This document shows positions 30,597-38,703 of a DNA stretch of 64,000 bases, one piece after another (position 1 is the stretch's first letter; each line of letters starts with the position of its first letter). This DNA comes from Cyclobacterium jeungdonense (GTDB lineage: Bacteria > Bacteroidota > Bacteroidia > Cytophagales > Cyclobacteriaceae). Both the position numbers and the translations under genes were made by a program. The notes under the pieces were generated by a model. That model had not been told where the DNA came from. It saw only the letters and a list, made by a program, of their open reading frames with translations, and made no database searches. Location of the stretch: assembly GCF_010994275.1 (NCBI RefSeq), contig NZ_WMCD01000005.1, positions 248,001 to 312,000 on the forward strand. Reading direction: 5' to 3'.

Positions 30597-31310
30597 TTAA
30601 GACGCTCCAATCAAAAATACCGCCGGTATTTTGTGTAGATCCGGTCTTTCCTTACGCCAGTCCGCCACCTTTTTGGTACGAATGGACTCCCCTTCTCCTG
30701 TAAGTTCACTGGCAATACAAAGTTCGGTCCGCCCGTCCAGTTGCTCCAGCAAATCTTCCAGCAAGCGGTTATTTCTAAAAGGAGTTTCCATAAATAGCTG
30801 AGTAACCTTCTGCTGCAGGGCCGTCTTTTCCAATTCCTTGATAGCCTCTATGCGGGCTTTTCGCTCGATGGGAAGGTACCCGTGAAAGGTGAAGGCCTGT
30901 CCATTAAAGCCGGAACCCATTAGAGCCAGAAACATGGATGAGGGCCCCGGCAAGGGAACCACCCGTATCCCCAGACGGTGCGCCCAGGCCACCGCTTTGG
31001 CCCCGGGATCGGCGATACCCGGGCAACCCGCTTCGGATAGGATCCCCACGTCCTGCCCATTTAGCACCGGTTCAAGGAGTTTTTTTACCTGCGGATCCGG
31101 CGTTTTTTTATCCAGCTTTTCCATCCGTACCTCTTCCAGATTGACGCCCAATTTCAGGCTGCTAATGTACCTGCGGGCCGTTCGGAAGTCTTCGACCAGG
31201 TAATAGGAGGTAGCTGCAATTACGTTTTTGACCAGAGGGGCCATGATGTCAGGACCGGTTTCAAGCACCAATACATTCGGTACCAGGTATACTATTCCCT
31301 TTGCTTTCAT
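30597..31310 (-). CDS. RsmI-like SAM-dependent methyltransferase (tetrapyrrole methylase fold)
   Basis: 237 residues from MKAKGIVYLVPNVLVLETG at 31310; the longer frame from 31349 overlaps the divergent gene. LSEAGCPGIADPGAKAV and VPLPGPSSMFLALMGSGF are the SAM-binding loops of the RsmI/YraL family, which 2'-O-methylates C1402 of 16S rRNA. This is the shorter Bacteroidota version, with fewer C-terminal residues than E. coli RsmI (286). Its start codon is only 11 bp from that of the divergent DUF2905 gene. Confidence 0.88.
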   Translation of the reverse strand: MKAKGIVYLVPNVLVLETGPDIMAPLVKNVIAATSYYLVEDFRTARRYISSLKLGVNLEEVRMEKLDKKTPDPQVKKLLEPVLNGQDVGILSEAGCPGIADPGAKAVAWAHRLGIRVVPLPGPSSMFLALMGSGFNGQAFTFHGYLPIERKARIEAIKELEKTALQQKVTQLFMETPFRNNRLLEDLLEQLDGRTELCIASELTGEGESIRTKKVADWRKERPDLHKIPAVFLIGAS

Positions 31311-31321
31311 TATTTTTGGGT

Positions 31322-31555
31322 ATGGAAAATGGAATGCCTTCGTTTGCAAAAATACTTATTATTATCGGACTGTTGTTAGTAATCGCCGGATTGCTGCTTT
31401 GGTGGTTGCCCAAATTTCCCGGTTTCAAAGGCGTCCCCGGAGACATGGTGTTCAAAAAAGAAAATTTTACCTTTTATTTTCCCCTGGGTACCAGTATTCT
31501 GATCAGTTTGTTGTTAACCTTATTGCTTTATTTATGGCGAAAGTTCGGAGGATAA
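31322..31555 (+). CDS. DUF2905 small membrane protein
   Basis: 77 residues from MENGMPSFAKILIIIGLLL. The first transmembrane helix is IIIGLLLVIAGLLLWWLP; the conserved FPGFKGVPGDMVFKKENFTF loop follows, with a second helix at the C-terminus (ISLLLTLLLYLWRKF). This matches the DUF2905 family, whose function is unknown. The real start could be the Met at 31334. The gene is divergent from the RsmI-like gene with only 11 bp between start codons. Confidence 0.85.
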   Translation: MENGMPSFAKILIIIGLLLVIAGLLLWWLPKFPGFKGVPGDMVFKKENFTFYFPLGTSILISLLLTLLLYLWRKFGG

Positions 31556-31601
31556 ACGAAAGTTCTGAACCTTAAAACCTAGAGAAATAGGTACGAAAAA
31601 C

Positions 31602-31904
31602 CTATAAGAAGCCATTGTTTATGATGAGTATTAGTAAAACCACATTGATTACCAATCTAAAAATTCCTAAAAAAGCGGCGGTTTTAAAATGATCGACCAG
31701 ATGCCTGTTGGCTAAGCTAAAGCCAAGCAGTCCCAAAACCAACAACAAGTTTAAAATGGTGATGCCAAGCAGCGAGTAATCATACCATTCAGGCAATTCT
31801 ACGCGGTAAAAAACGCCATAAAGAATATAGATAACCAGGGTTAGCGTACTACTACGGACATTCCATTTACGAAGCTGTTTTCTGGGTAAAGTTCGTGTGG
31901 GCAT
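31602..31904 (-). CDS. Small membrane protein of unknown function
   Basis: 100 residues with a basic N-terminus (MPTRTLPRKQLRKWNVRS) and three hydrophobic segments (about residues 20-35, 43-64, 78-98). I do not recognise a family. It is the last gene of a minus-strand run with the hydrolase 24 bp upstream, and convergent with DUF2905. Confidence 0.6.
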   Translation of the reverse strand: MPTRTLPRKQLRKWNVRSSTLTLVIYILYGVFYRVELPEWYDYSLLGITILNLLLVLGLLGFSLANRHLVDHFKTAAFLGIFRLVINVVLLILIINNGFL

Positions 31905-31928
31905 TAATTGGTTAGTTTTGATGAGAGG

Positions 31929-32690
31929 TTAAGCACCTAGAAAAGCATTTATAGTGGTTATGACCGCATCCGGTTGTTCCGCATGAAGCCAGTGACCGGC
32001 ATCTTTGAGGTGGATGATGTGATTGTCAGGAAAAAGCGCTTCGATATCTTTCTTGTCACTGCTTTTGATGTAATCCGAATTGGCCCCGCCCATAAACAGG
32101 ACAGGTTTTTCAAAAGGCTTGTCCGATTCGATGGCTTCTCCCACATTTTCTATTTGTTGGGTGATAACCGGCAGGTTGTTTTTCCAGGCAAACTTACCCT
32201 CTTTTCGAGTCAGGTTTTTCAATAAAAACTGCCGGATACCCTTTTCATCAATGAATTCGGCCAATTGGGCTTCTGCTTCTTTCCTGGAATTGGTTTTATT
32301 CAGATCCACGGAGTTAAGCGCTTCCAGAATATGCTGGTGGTGAACAGGATAAGGCCTGGGTGCAATGTCGGCTACGATCAGTTTCTCCACCCTTTCCGGG
32401 TACATCAGCGCCAGTTTCATGGCCGCTTTTCCTCCCATAGAATGACCCAACAGGTACACGCTATCCAATCCTTCTGCATCCATCAATTCCCGGAGATCTT
32501 CCGCCATTACCTGGTAATTCCATTCTTCGGAATGGGGGGAGTCGCCGTGGTTGCGGAGATCAATGAGGTACAAGGTATAACTTTCCTCCAGGTTTTTGGC
32601 TATTCCCAGCCAATTGTCTGCCGATCCAAACAGTCCATGAAGGATCAGAAAGGGTTTGCCTTTGCCGCTTTTTTTAAAATTGAGTTTCAT
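31929..32690 (-). CDS. Alpha/beta hydrolase (YbfF/PldB-like esterase)
   Basis: 253 residues. LILHGLFGSADNW (about 17-29) is the oxyanion-hole loop, YLLGHSMGGKAAMKLAL near residue 80 carries the nucleophile Ser, and the catalytic His is in DAGHWLHAEQPD. It resembles E. coli YbfF-type esterases of about 255 residues. The start codon directly follows leader repeat copy 3. The substrate is unknown. Confidence 0.88.
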   Translation of the reverse strand: MKLNFKKSGKGKPFLILHGLFGSADNWLGIAKNLEESYTLYLIDLRNHGDSPHSEEWNYQVMAEDLRELMDAEGLDSVYLLGHSMGGKAAMKLALMYPERVEKLIVADIAPRPYPVHHQHILEALNSVDLNKTNSRKEAEAQLAEFIDEKGIRQFLLKNLTRKEGKFAWKNNLPVITQQIENVGEAIESDKPFEKPVLFMGGANSDYIKSSDKKDIEALFPDNHIIHLKDAGHWLHAEQPDAVITTINAFLGA

Positions 32691-32833
32691 GTGTTTATAA
32701 TTTGCTTTTCAAAGGTCATAACCTGTCCCGCACCAAAGGTCGGGATAGCCTGTCCCGATACTAAATCGGGAGAATCTCGCTTGCTTTATAATCATCCCTC
32801 CGTGCGTCGCTTGCGTCATGCTCGATTTCATCC
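32691..32833 (-). repeat. Leader repeat copy 3 (upstream of the alpha/beta hydrolase)
   Basis: Read on the minus strand: GAAATCGAGCATGACG, GGATGATTATAAAGCAAGCG, AGATTCTCCCGATTTAGTAT, CGGGACAGGCTATCCCGACC, GGTGCGGGACAGG, AAATTATAAACAC, then the ATG. It contains two small hairpins (CCCGAT/ATCGGG and TCCCGACC/GGTGCGGGA). It fills the spacer after pdxJ almost entirely, as the other two copies do in their spacers. Confidence 0.85.
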
Positions 32834-32843
32834 TATTCTGTTT

Positions 32844-33560
32844 TTATTCTTCCAACTGCCTGAGGTACATTTGGATGGTGTTTTCCAGGCCGTAGTACAG
32901 GGCATCGCAGACCAGGGCATGGCCAATCGACACCTCATCCAGATAGGGAATACTTTCCTTTAGAAATTTCAGGTTGTGCAGGTCCAAATCGTGTCCGGCG
33001 TTTAGTCCCAGCCCCAGTTCGCGAGCCAGTTGGGATACCTCTATGTACGGGGCCACTGCCTTTTCCCGGTCCTGAGGATACAAGCTAGCATAGGGCTCCG
33101 TATACAACTCCACCCGGTCGGTGCCGGTGGCTTTGGCCGCTTCAAAGTAGCGGGTTTCCGGATTAATGAAAATGGAGGTCCGGACACCGTATTCGTGCAA
33201 TTCAGCGATGATATCCTGTAGCATTTCCCGGTGTGTAATCGTGTCCCAGCCGGTATTGGAAGTCAGGGCTTCGGGGGGATCGGGCACCAGGGTGGCCTGG
33301 GCCGGACGGGCTTCCCGAATGATCTCCATATAGCGCCGGTCGGGATAGCCTTCAATGTTGAATTCCGTCTTTATGCGGTCTTTCAGGGCCATTACATCGG
33401 TGTACCGGATGTGCCGCTCGTCCGGCCGGGGGTGCACGGTAATGCCCTGGGCACCGAATCGCTCTGCGTCCAGAGCCACTTTTACCAGGTCCGGATTATT
33501 GGCTCCCCTGGCATTCCTCAGGGTGGCAATTTTATTTATGTTGACACTTAATTTCGTCAT
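32844..33560 (-). CDS. pdxJ: Pyridoxine 5'-phosphate synthase
   Basis: 238 residues starting [36 protein letters not shown] is the conserved substrate-binding loop, [14 protein letters not shown] and [18 protein letters not shown] follow, and [14 protein letters not shown] plus [18 protein letters not shown] close the TIM barrel. It condenses 1-deoxyxylulose 5-phosphate with 3-amino-2-oxopropyl phosphate to pyridoxine phosphate. The length matches the family. Confidence 0.98.
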   Translation of the reverse strand: MTKLSVNINKIATLRNARGANNPDLVKVALDAERFGAQGITVHPRPDERHIRYTDVMALKDRIKTEFNIEGYPDRRYMEIIREARPAQATLVPDPPEALTSNTGWDTITHREMLQDIIAELHEYGVRTSIFINPETRYFEAAKATGTDRVELYTEPYASLYPQDREKAVAPYIEVSQLARELGLGLNAGHDLDLHNLKFLKESIPYLDEVSIGHALVCDALYYGLENTIQMYLRQLEE

Positions 33561-33575
33561 GTTCCAAATATGCGT

Positions 33576-33583
33576 TAATTTTG
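33576..33583 (+). promoter_or_regulatory. Possible -7 box upstream of yqeY
   Basis: TAATTTTG matches TAnnTTTG on the plus strand, about 125 bp before the YqeY start codon. No good -33 box is seen, so this is tentative. Confidence 0.35.
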
Positions 33584-33708
33584 CACTAAATTAAATATAT
33601 TGCGTAAACAATGGTAATTGGGCCGAAGTTTAGGCGTTTGATTTTTTATTCCTGATCCACTTTCGGGTCGCTCACCACAAGAGAAACCAAACTTAAAATT
33701 AACATACC

Positions 33709-34161
33709 ATGAGTTTAAAAATTGACATTGAAAAAGAAATCAAACAAGCGATGCTGGCCCGGGACAAGGACAGGTTGCGGGCACTGAGAGCCATTAAATC
33801 GCTTATTTTGCTGGAAGAAACCAAAGGAAGTGGGGACAAAGGCTTGTCCGAAGAAGAAGAAATCCAGTTGTTGACCAAAGCCGCCAAACAGCGAAAAGAT
33901 TCCTTAGAGATTTTTGAAAAGCAGGGTAGAGAAGACCTTGCCGCTCTTGAAAATTCCGAACTGCAGGTCATTCAGGAATTCCTGCCTCAGCAGTTGTCGG
34001 AGGAAGAACTGGAGGTAGAATTAAAAACCATTCTCGCCGAAACCGGTGCGGAAGGACCAAAAGATATGGGCAAGGTCATGGGAGTGGCCACCAAAAAACT
34101 GGCCGGAAAGGCAGACGGTAAACTCATCTCACAAAAAGTCAAAGCCCTGCTTAATTCTTAG
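33709..34161 (+). CDS. GatB/YqeY domain-containing protein
   Basis: 150 residues, all-helical and charged, starting SLKIDIEKEIKQAML. It contains the YqeY signature KAAKQRKDSLEIFEKQGRED (about 63-82) and PKDMGKVMGVATKKLAGKAD near the C-terminus, which resembles the tRNA-binding tail of GatB. No amidase subunits are near. It is the first gene of a plus-strand run with cvpA 8 bp downstream. Confidence 0.92.
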   Translation: MSLKIDIEKEIKQAMLARDKDRLRALRAIKSLILLEETKGSGDKGLSEEEEIQLLTKAAKQRKDSLEIFEKQGREDLAALENSELQVIQEFLPQQLSEEELEVELKTILAETGAEGPKDMGKVMGVATKKLAGKADGKLISQKVKALLNS

Positions 34162-34169
34162 GTATCTCC

Positions 34170-34715
34170 TTGAGCACGATCGATCTTATCATACTGGGCA
34201 TGCTGGCCGTAGGGGCCTTTAGCGGATACCGGCAGGGGCTGTTTATTGGTCTTCTGTCTATTCTCGCCTTTTTCATCGGCATTATTCTGGCCTTTCGGTT
34301 CATGCATTGGGGTGCGGAATTGTTGGCTGAGCGGGTGGAGAGCCTGACTTTTATGCTTCCTTTTGTTGCCTTTATTCTGATCTTTCTGGCGGTGACCATT
34401 ACGATCCGTATTTTGGCCTATTTGGTGAAACAAGCCCTGGACCTGACTATTTTAGGTACCTTCGACAATTTTGCGGGCAGCATATTAGGACTACTTAAGT
34501 GGTCTATTATGATCAGCCTTCTGATTTGGGTAGCCCATTCCTTTGAGTTTGAGGTGCCGGAGGAAATGCGGAAAGGATCGGTAATCTACCCCATGATAGT
34601 GCCCATAGCTCCAGCCATGGTGTCTTTTCTGGATGATTACACTCCCATCATTGATGCGGCCATTGCTACCATTAAAGAACTCGTAAACAGCTCCACTGGT
34701 GATCCTGTTAATTGA
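34170..34715 (+). CDS. CvpA-family membrane protein
   Basis: 181 residues using a TTG start at 34170 (STIDLIILGMLAVGAFSGYR); no ATG precedes the first membrane helix, and this start gives the usual CvpA N-terminus. Four transmembrane helices are visible (about residues 4-22, 27-48, 62-85, 105-122). Family members are linked to colicin V production, purF operon regulation and envelope homeostasis. The 3' end overlaps the amidotransferase gene by 17 bp. Confidence 0.88.
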   Translation: MSTIDLIILGMLAVGAFSGYRQGLFIGLLSILAFFIGIILAFRFMHWGAELLAERVESLTFMLPFVAFILIFLAVTITIRILAYLVKQALDLTILGTFDNFAGSILGLLKWSIMISLLIWVAHSFEFEVPEEMRKGSVIYPMIVPIAPAMVSFLDDYTPIIDAAIATIKELVNSSTGDPVN

Positions 34716-35292
34716 TAATTTCGATTCGTTTTCGTACATGCTGGCGGATTACCTGCGAAGGTCTGGAGAAGAAGTGCGTGTAGTCAGGAACGATGTAACC
34801 CTTCGTGATTTGGAATCCCTGGATTTTTCGGCAATGGTTTTGTCTCCAGGGCCGGAAACGCCCTCCCTGGCCGGTAACCTTATGGCGATTACAGCCGGGT
34901 ATATACATCGCCTCCCGATATTGGGAGTTTGCCTGGGGCACCAGGCCTTGGGCATGTGCTTTGGGGCAAGTCTCCGGAAAAGCCAGTATCCCATGCATGG
35001 CAAAGTCTCCACGGTATTCCAAAAGAACGGGCATCCGGTTTTTGAGGGTCTGCCGGAACGGTTTGAGGTGACCCGATACCATTCCCTGGAGCTGAAAGGG
35101 CTTCCGGCCGAATTGGAAGTGCTGCTGGAAACGGATCGGGGAGAGCTCATGGCATTTTGCCACCGAAGCCTACCGTTAATAGGGTTGCAGTTTCATCCAG
35201 AAGCCCATCTCACGCAGCATGGTGAGAGGCTGCTGTTAAACTGGATAGACCTGTACGCCAAAGAGAAGAGGGAGCAGCTACTGACCAATTGA
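34699..35292 (+). CDS. Aminodeoxychorismate/anthranilate synthase glutamine amidotransferase subunit
   Basis: 197 residues using a GTG start at 34699 (ILLIDNFDSFSYMLADYL), inside the end of cvpA. The class I glutaminase triad is present: Cys in GVCLGHQALGMCFG (about residue 77), and His and Glu in LQFHPEAHLT (about 168-177). It supplies ammonia to PabB or TrpE; no synthase partner is adjacent, so PabA and TrpG cannot be told apart here. Confidence 0.9.
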   Translation: MILLIDNFDSFSYMLADYLRRSGEEVRVVRNDVTLRDLESLDFSAMVLSPGPETPSLAGNLMAITAGYIHRLPILGVCLGHQALGMCFGASLRKSQYPMHGKVSTVFQKNGHPVFEGLPERFEVTRYHSLELKGLPAELEVLLETDRGELMAFCHRSLPLIGLQFHPEAHLTQHGERLLLNWIDLYAKEKREQLLTN

Positions 35293-35345
35293 GCTTTTTG
35301 CGCCTGTATCCGTGCGAAAAAGTGATTATTTTTTCCAAAAACAGG

Positions 35346-35370
35346 TGGAATCTCTTGGATTTGAACCAAG
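35346..35370 (-). other. Orphan tRNA T-arm-like sequence
   Basis: On the minus strand CTTGG-TTCAAAT-CCAAG forms a perfect 5-bp T stem with a canonical 7-nt T loop (GGTTCAAATCC, B-box like). It is followed by AGATTCCACC, which looks like the 3' acceptor strand. No matching 5' half (GGAATCT) exists in the next 75 bp, so this is at most a tRNA 3'-end remnant. Confidence 0.3.
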
Positions 35371-35421
35371 GAGTGCTGGAAGGCGTTTTATTTTACGAAT
35401 CCTTTTAATACCTTTAGCTAT

Positions 35422-36087
35422 ATGAGGGCACTAGACTTTATCAATCATCTGATCCCACCCCTGAAATTTACCGACAAGGTGAAAATGGCCCTATCCTGGA
35501 TGGAGGAAATCCGGACGAATATCTTGCCGGTTGCAGATAAGGGTGTTTTTATGGGATTCATTACGGATGAAATCATTTACGATATCAACAACCCGGAGTT
35601 GACCATTGGCGAAGTGGAGCTGCTGGCTGCTTCCTGCGTGGTGCAGTTGGACCGGCATATATACGAGGTGCTTAGAATCGCCTCCGAAAACCAGGTAAGC
35701 ATGGTAGCGGTGGTGGATAAAGAAATGAAATACCAGGGTGTGGTTACGGAAGAGGATGCCGTAACGGCCTTTACCGATTCGATTTCGATACAAACCCCTG
35801 GCGGAGTGCTGATTCTTTCCATGTTTATGACCGATTACAGCCTGTATGACATTGCCAGGGTGGTAGAATCCGAAAACGCCAAAGTCCTCAGCAGCTTTAT
35901 TTCTAACGATCCGCTGGACGATAGTAAAATCAAGGTAACCCTTAAAACAGATCAGGTGGAGTTAAGGCATATAAAGGCAACCCTGGAACGCTTCGGCTAT
36001 AAAATCATTGACCATTACCAGGAAGATGGCGGCATTAGCAGCGAACAGGATCGGCTGGGCAACCTGCTACGATTTTTAGACATTTGA
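35422..36087 (+). CDS. CBS domain protein
   Basis: 221 residues. Two CBS motifs occupy about residues 15-125 (IRTNILPVADKGVFMGFITD; NQVSMVAVVDKEMKYQGVVT). An ACT-like ferredoxin fold follows in the C-terminal half (GGVLILSMFMTDYSLYDIAR). CBS pairs bind adenosyl ligands; the target is unknown. It lies 6 bp upstream of nadK, an arrangement common in Bacteroidota. Confidence 0.88.
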   Translation: MRALDFINHLIPPLKFTDKVKMALSWMEEIRTNILPVADKGVFMGFITDEIIYDINNPELTIGEVELLAASCVVQLDRHIYEVLRIASENQVSMVAVVDKEMKYQGVVTEEDAVTAFTDSISIQTPGGVLILSMFMTDYSLYDIARVVESENAKVLSSFISNDPLDDSKIKVTLKTDQVELRHIKATLERFGYKIIDHYQEDGGISSEQDRLGNLLRFLDI

Positions 36088-36093
36088 TTTTAC

Positions 36094-36969
36094 ATGAACA
36101 TCCTACTGCACGGCATCACCATTTTACCGGAGTTTCATACGTATATTCAGCAGTTAATACAGGTTTTTGAAAACCAGGGACAAGCGGTATGGGTCACCGA
36201 AAGTCTCCACCCATCCATACGAGATACTGGCAGCAGGCAATCCATTTCTATCCTACCCGAAGACAATACCGGAATGGAAACGATGGATTTTGTCATTTCT
36301 ATTGGTGGGGACGGGACGCTTTTGGACACTATTTCCCGCGTAGCTGCACGGGAAGTTCCTGTATTGGGTATCAATACCGGCCGTATGGGGTTTCTAGCTA
36401 CCATTGCCAAGGAGGAAATTGCGCTGGCCGCAGAAGATCTGATGGCAGGCAGGTATGCCCTGGAGGACAGAAGTCTGGTATGTCTGGAGTCGAGTATTCC
36501 GCTTTTTGATGGGCTGAATTTTGGACTCAATGAGTTTACCATCCACAAACGGGACACCTCATCCATGATCACGGTGCACACGTATATTGATGGAGATTAT
36601 CTCAACAGCTACTGGTCCGATGGGTTGATTGTTTCTACGCCTACCGGATCCACCGGCTATTCCCTGAGTTGCGGGGGGCCTCTTATTTCGCCCATTGCCA
36701 GGAACTTTGTCATTACTCCGGTGAGTCCGCATAATCTGAATGTGCGTCCCATAGTGGTCTCCGATGACAGTGAAATCACCTTTAAGATCGAAGGGAGAAG
36801 CGAAAAATTTCTGGTATCTTTGGATTCCAGGTCAACTCCCATTGATGCTTCGGTGGACTTGAAGATCAAAAAAGAAAAATTTGTTGCCAAATTGGTTAAA
36901 TTCCCGAATTACAGCTTCTTTGACACCCTGAGGCAAAAATTGAATTGGGGCTTTGACATGAGGAATTAG
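36094..36969 (+). CDS. nadK: NAD kinase
   Basis: 291 residues. The catalytic GGDGTLLD motif is at about residue 71 (ISIGGDGTLLDTISRVA), NTGRMGFLATI follows, and the second conserved motif SDGLIVSTPTGSTGYSLSCGG is at about 175. It phosphorylates NAD to NADP with ATP. The length is normal. A hairpin terminator follows the stop codon. Confidence 0.97.
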   Translation: MNILLHGITILPEFHTYIQQLIQVFENQGQAVWVTESLHPSIRDTGSRQSISILPEDNTGMETMDFVISIGGDGTLLDTISRVAAREVPVLGINTGRMGFLATIAKEEIALAAEDLMAGRYALEDRSLVCLESSIPLFDGLNFGLNEFTIHKRDTSSMITVHTYIDGDYLNSYWSDGLIVSTPTGSTGYSLSCGGPLISPIARNFVITPVSPHNLNVRPIVVSDDSEITFKIEGRSEKFLVSLDSRSTPIDASVDLKIKKEKFVAKLVKFPNYSFFDTLRQKLNWGFDMRN

Positions 36970-36983
36970 TTTTAACAATATTT

Positions 36984-37012
36984 AACCCGGCAGATACTGC
37001 CACGGGTTTTTT
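36984..37012 (+). terminator. Terminator after nadK
   Basis: AACCCGGCAG-ATA-CTGCCACGGGTT forms a stem with one bulge, followed by TTTTTT, 15 bp after the nadK stop codon. Confidence 0.75.
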
Positions 37013-37043
37013 ATTCGTTAGGTAGTTTATAAATTGCAGCGAC

Positions 37044-37802
37044 TTGAATAAAGCCAGGTATTACACGATCATTTTCACCGCCGTATTGTTTCTTCATGGG
37101 CTAACTGCTCATGCACAGCAATACGAGGTAGGATTGGGATTGGGAGCGGGCAGCTATACCGGAGACATCATCCGAACCATAGACCCCACCCAACTGGGTA
37201 TTCAGGGAACGTTGTTTGGCAGACGAAATTTTGACAATGCCTGGAGCCTGAGAGCAGGGCTTACCGTAAGCCGGCTCAATGCGACGGATAGTATTCGCCC
37301 CATTGATCCCGTAGCGATGGTTCGCAATGCCTATTTCACCGGCACCATGGTAGAACTGGCAGCCACCATGGAATTCCATTTTCTGGATTACATGAACCAC
37401 CGGTCTTCCTCCCGATTTTCACCTTTTGGGTTTTTTGGATTGGGGGTAGGTACATTCTTTGGAAACGGCCAGTCCTATTCAGCCGATCCCCAGCCGGGCA
37501 GTTACCGGATGACTTCGGCCATCCTACCCTTTGGCATGGGTATCAAGTACAAGTTGAAGGATCGCTTGCTTTTATCCTTTGAAGGAGGAGCCAAGGCCAC
37601 CTTTTCCGACTACCTGGATAAAATTGCCACCGACCCGATTGCCCTCCCCCGTTTTCGCACCGACCCCGGAACCGGAGATCCCGTTCTGGATCCCAATGCC
37701 ATCAATTTTGGCAACCTCTCAGACCGTGATTGGTACTATTTTTTAGGATTTACAATCAGCTATTCCTTCCATCAGATAAAATGCTATCCTTACAATAATT
37801 GA
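37044..37802 (+). CDS. DUF6089 outer-membrane beta-barrel protein
   Basis: 252 residues with a TTG start at 37044 (NKARYYTIIFTAVLFLHG) and a signal peptide ending AHAQ. The mature part starts YEVGLGLGAGSYTGDIIR, typical of the Bacteroidota DUF6089 barrel family, with alternating aromatic strands and a C-terminal FTISYSFHQI. It sits between nadK and uppS in the conserved block leading to bamA. The function is unknown; an envelope role is likely. Confidence 0.85.
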   Translation: MNKARYYTIIFTAVLFLHGLTAHAQQYEVGLGLGAGSYTGDIIRTIDPTQLGIQGTLFGRRNFDNAWSLRAGLTVSRLNATDSIRPIDPVAMVRNAYFTGTMVELAATMEFHFLDYMNHRSSSRFSPFGFFGLGVGTFFGNGQSYSADPQPGSYRMTSAILPFGMGIKYKLKDRLLLSFEGGAKATFSDYLDKIATDPIALPRFRTDPGTGDPVLDPNAINFGNLSDRDWYYFLGFTISYSFHQIKCYPYNN

Positions 37803-37873
37803 CCTCAGGATAGAATTTTTGAAAAAGAAGTGTCATTTTTGTGATTCATTACAAATTGGAACCGTACATAGGA

Positions 37874-38614
37874 ATGAAGGAAGTGATTGATAAGGGGAAG
37901 ATCCCTCAACACATAGCCATAATTATGGATGGCAATGGACGATGGGCTCAGAAGAAGGGGGCCATGCGCATCTTCGGTCATCGGAACGCCATCGCGGCTG
38001 TAAGGGATGCCATTGAAGGTGCCGCGGAGCTGGGAGTGAAATACATTACCTTGTACGCATTTTCTACTGAAAATTGGTCCCGCCCCAAGGAAGAAGTGGA
38101 TGCCTTGATGGAAATCCTGGTACAGGCTATTACCGATGAGGTGCCCACCATGATGGAGAATAATATACGCCTGAGCACCATCGGCGATACCGATAGCCTT
38201 CCCGGAAAATGCAGGGAGCACCTGTCCCTTGGAAAGGAAAAGACAGCGGCCAATACCGGCATGACAGTCGTGCTGGCCCTGAGCTATAGCGGACGCTGGG
38301 AAATTACTCAGGCGGTACGGGAAATTGTCAAAAAAGTAGTCAGCGGGGAAATCCCGGAGGAAAAAATCAACCAGGAAACAATAGCTTCCTTTTTGAATAC
38401 CACCGGAATTCCCGATCCCGAGTTGTTGATCCGCACCAGTGGTGAAATCAGGATCAGCAACTTTATGTTGTGGCAGCTGGCATACACCGAACTTTACTTC
38501 ACGGAAGTATTGTGGCCGGATTTTCGAAAAAAAGACCTGCATGAAGCCATTTTGGCCTATCAGAAAAGGGAAAGAAGGTTTGGCAAAACCGGTGCCCAGA
38601 TTAAGCCCTCCTAA
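37874..38614 (+). CDS. uppS: Isoprenyl transferase (undecaprenyl diphosphate synthase)
   Basis: 246 residues from MKEVIDKGKIPQHIAIIMDG at 37874; the GTG at 37841 adds 11 unconserved residues. AIIMDGNGRWA is the catalytic Asp P-loop. YITLYAFSTENWSRP, VVLALSYSGRWEI and the final LLIRTSGEIRISNFMLWQ segment are the family signatures. It builds C55-PP, the lipid carrier for peptidoglycan and LPS. bamA follows after a 90-bp spacer containing a dyad. Confidence 0.97.
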   Translation: MKEVIDKGKIPQHIAIIMDGNGRWAQKKGAMRIFGHRNAIAAVRDAIEGAAELGVKYITLYAFSTENWSRPKEEVDALMEILVQAITDEVPTMMENNIRLSTIGDTDSLPGKCREHLSLGKEKTAANTGMTVVLALSYSGRWEITQAVREIVKKVVSGEIPEEKINQETIASFLNTTGIPDPELLIRTSGEIRISNFMLWQLAYTELYFTEVLWPDFRKKDLHEAILAYQKRERRFGKTGAQIKPS

Positions 38615-38665
38615 TAACAACACAGGCCTGAAAAGAAAACTATATTTTCAGGTTATTTCAGCTCG

Positions 38666-38682
38666 CTAATCCCTGGGATTAG
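38666..38682. promoter_or_regulatory. 17-bp palindrome upstream of bamA
   Basis: CTAATCCC-T-GGGATTAG lies 21 bp before the bamA start codon. A single-base centre makes it more likely a protein-binding dyad than an RNA hairpin, but either is possible. Confidence 0.4.
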
Positions 38683-38703
38683 GAGTTAAACTTATCGTTT
38701 GAA

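Noticed and set aside
35346..35420. A complete tRNA gene before the CBS gene
   Set aside because: Only the T arm and a 3' tail are present; no acceptor 5' strand, D arm or anticodon arm could be folded.
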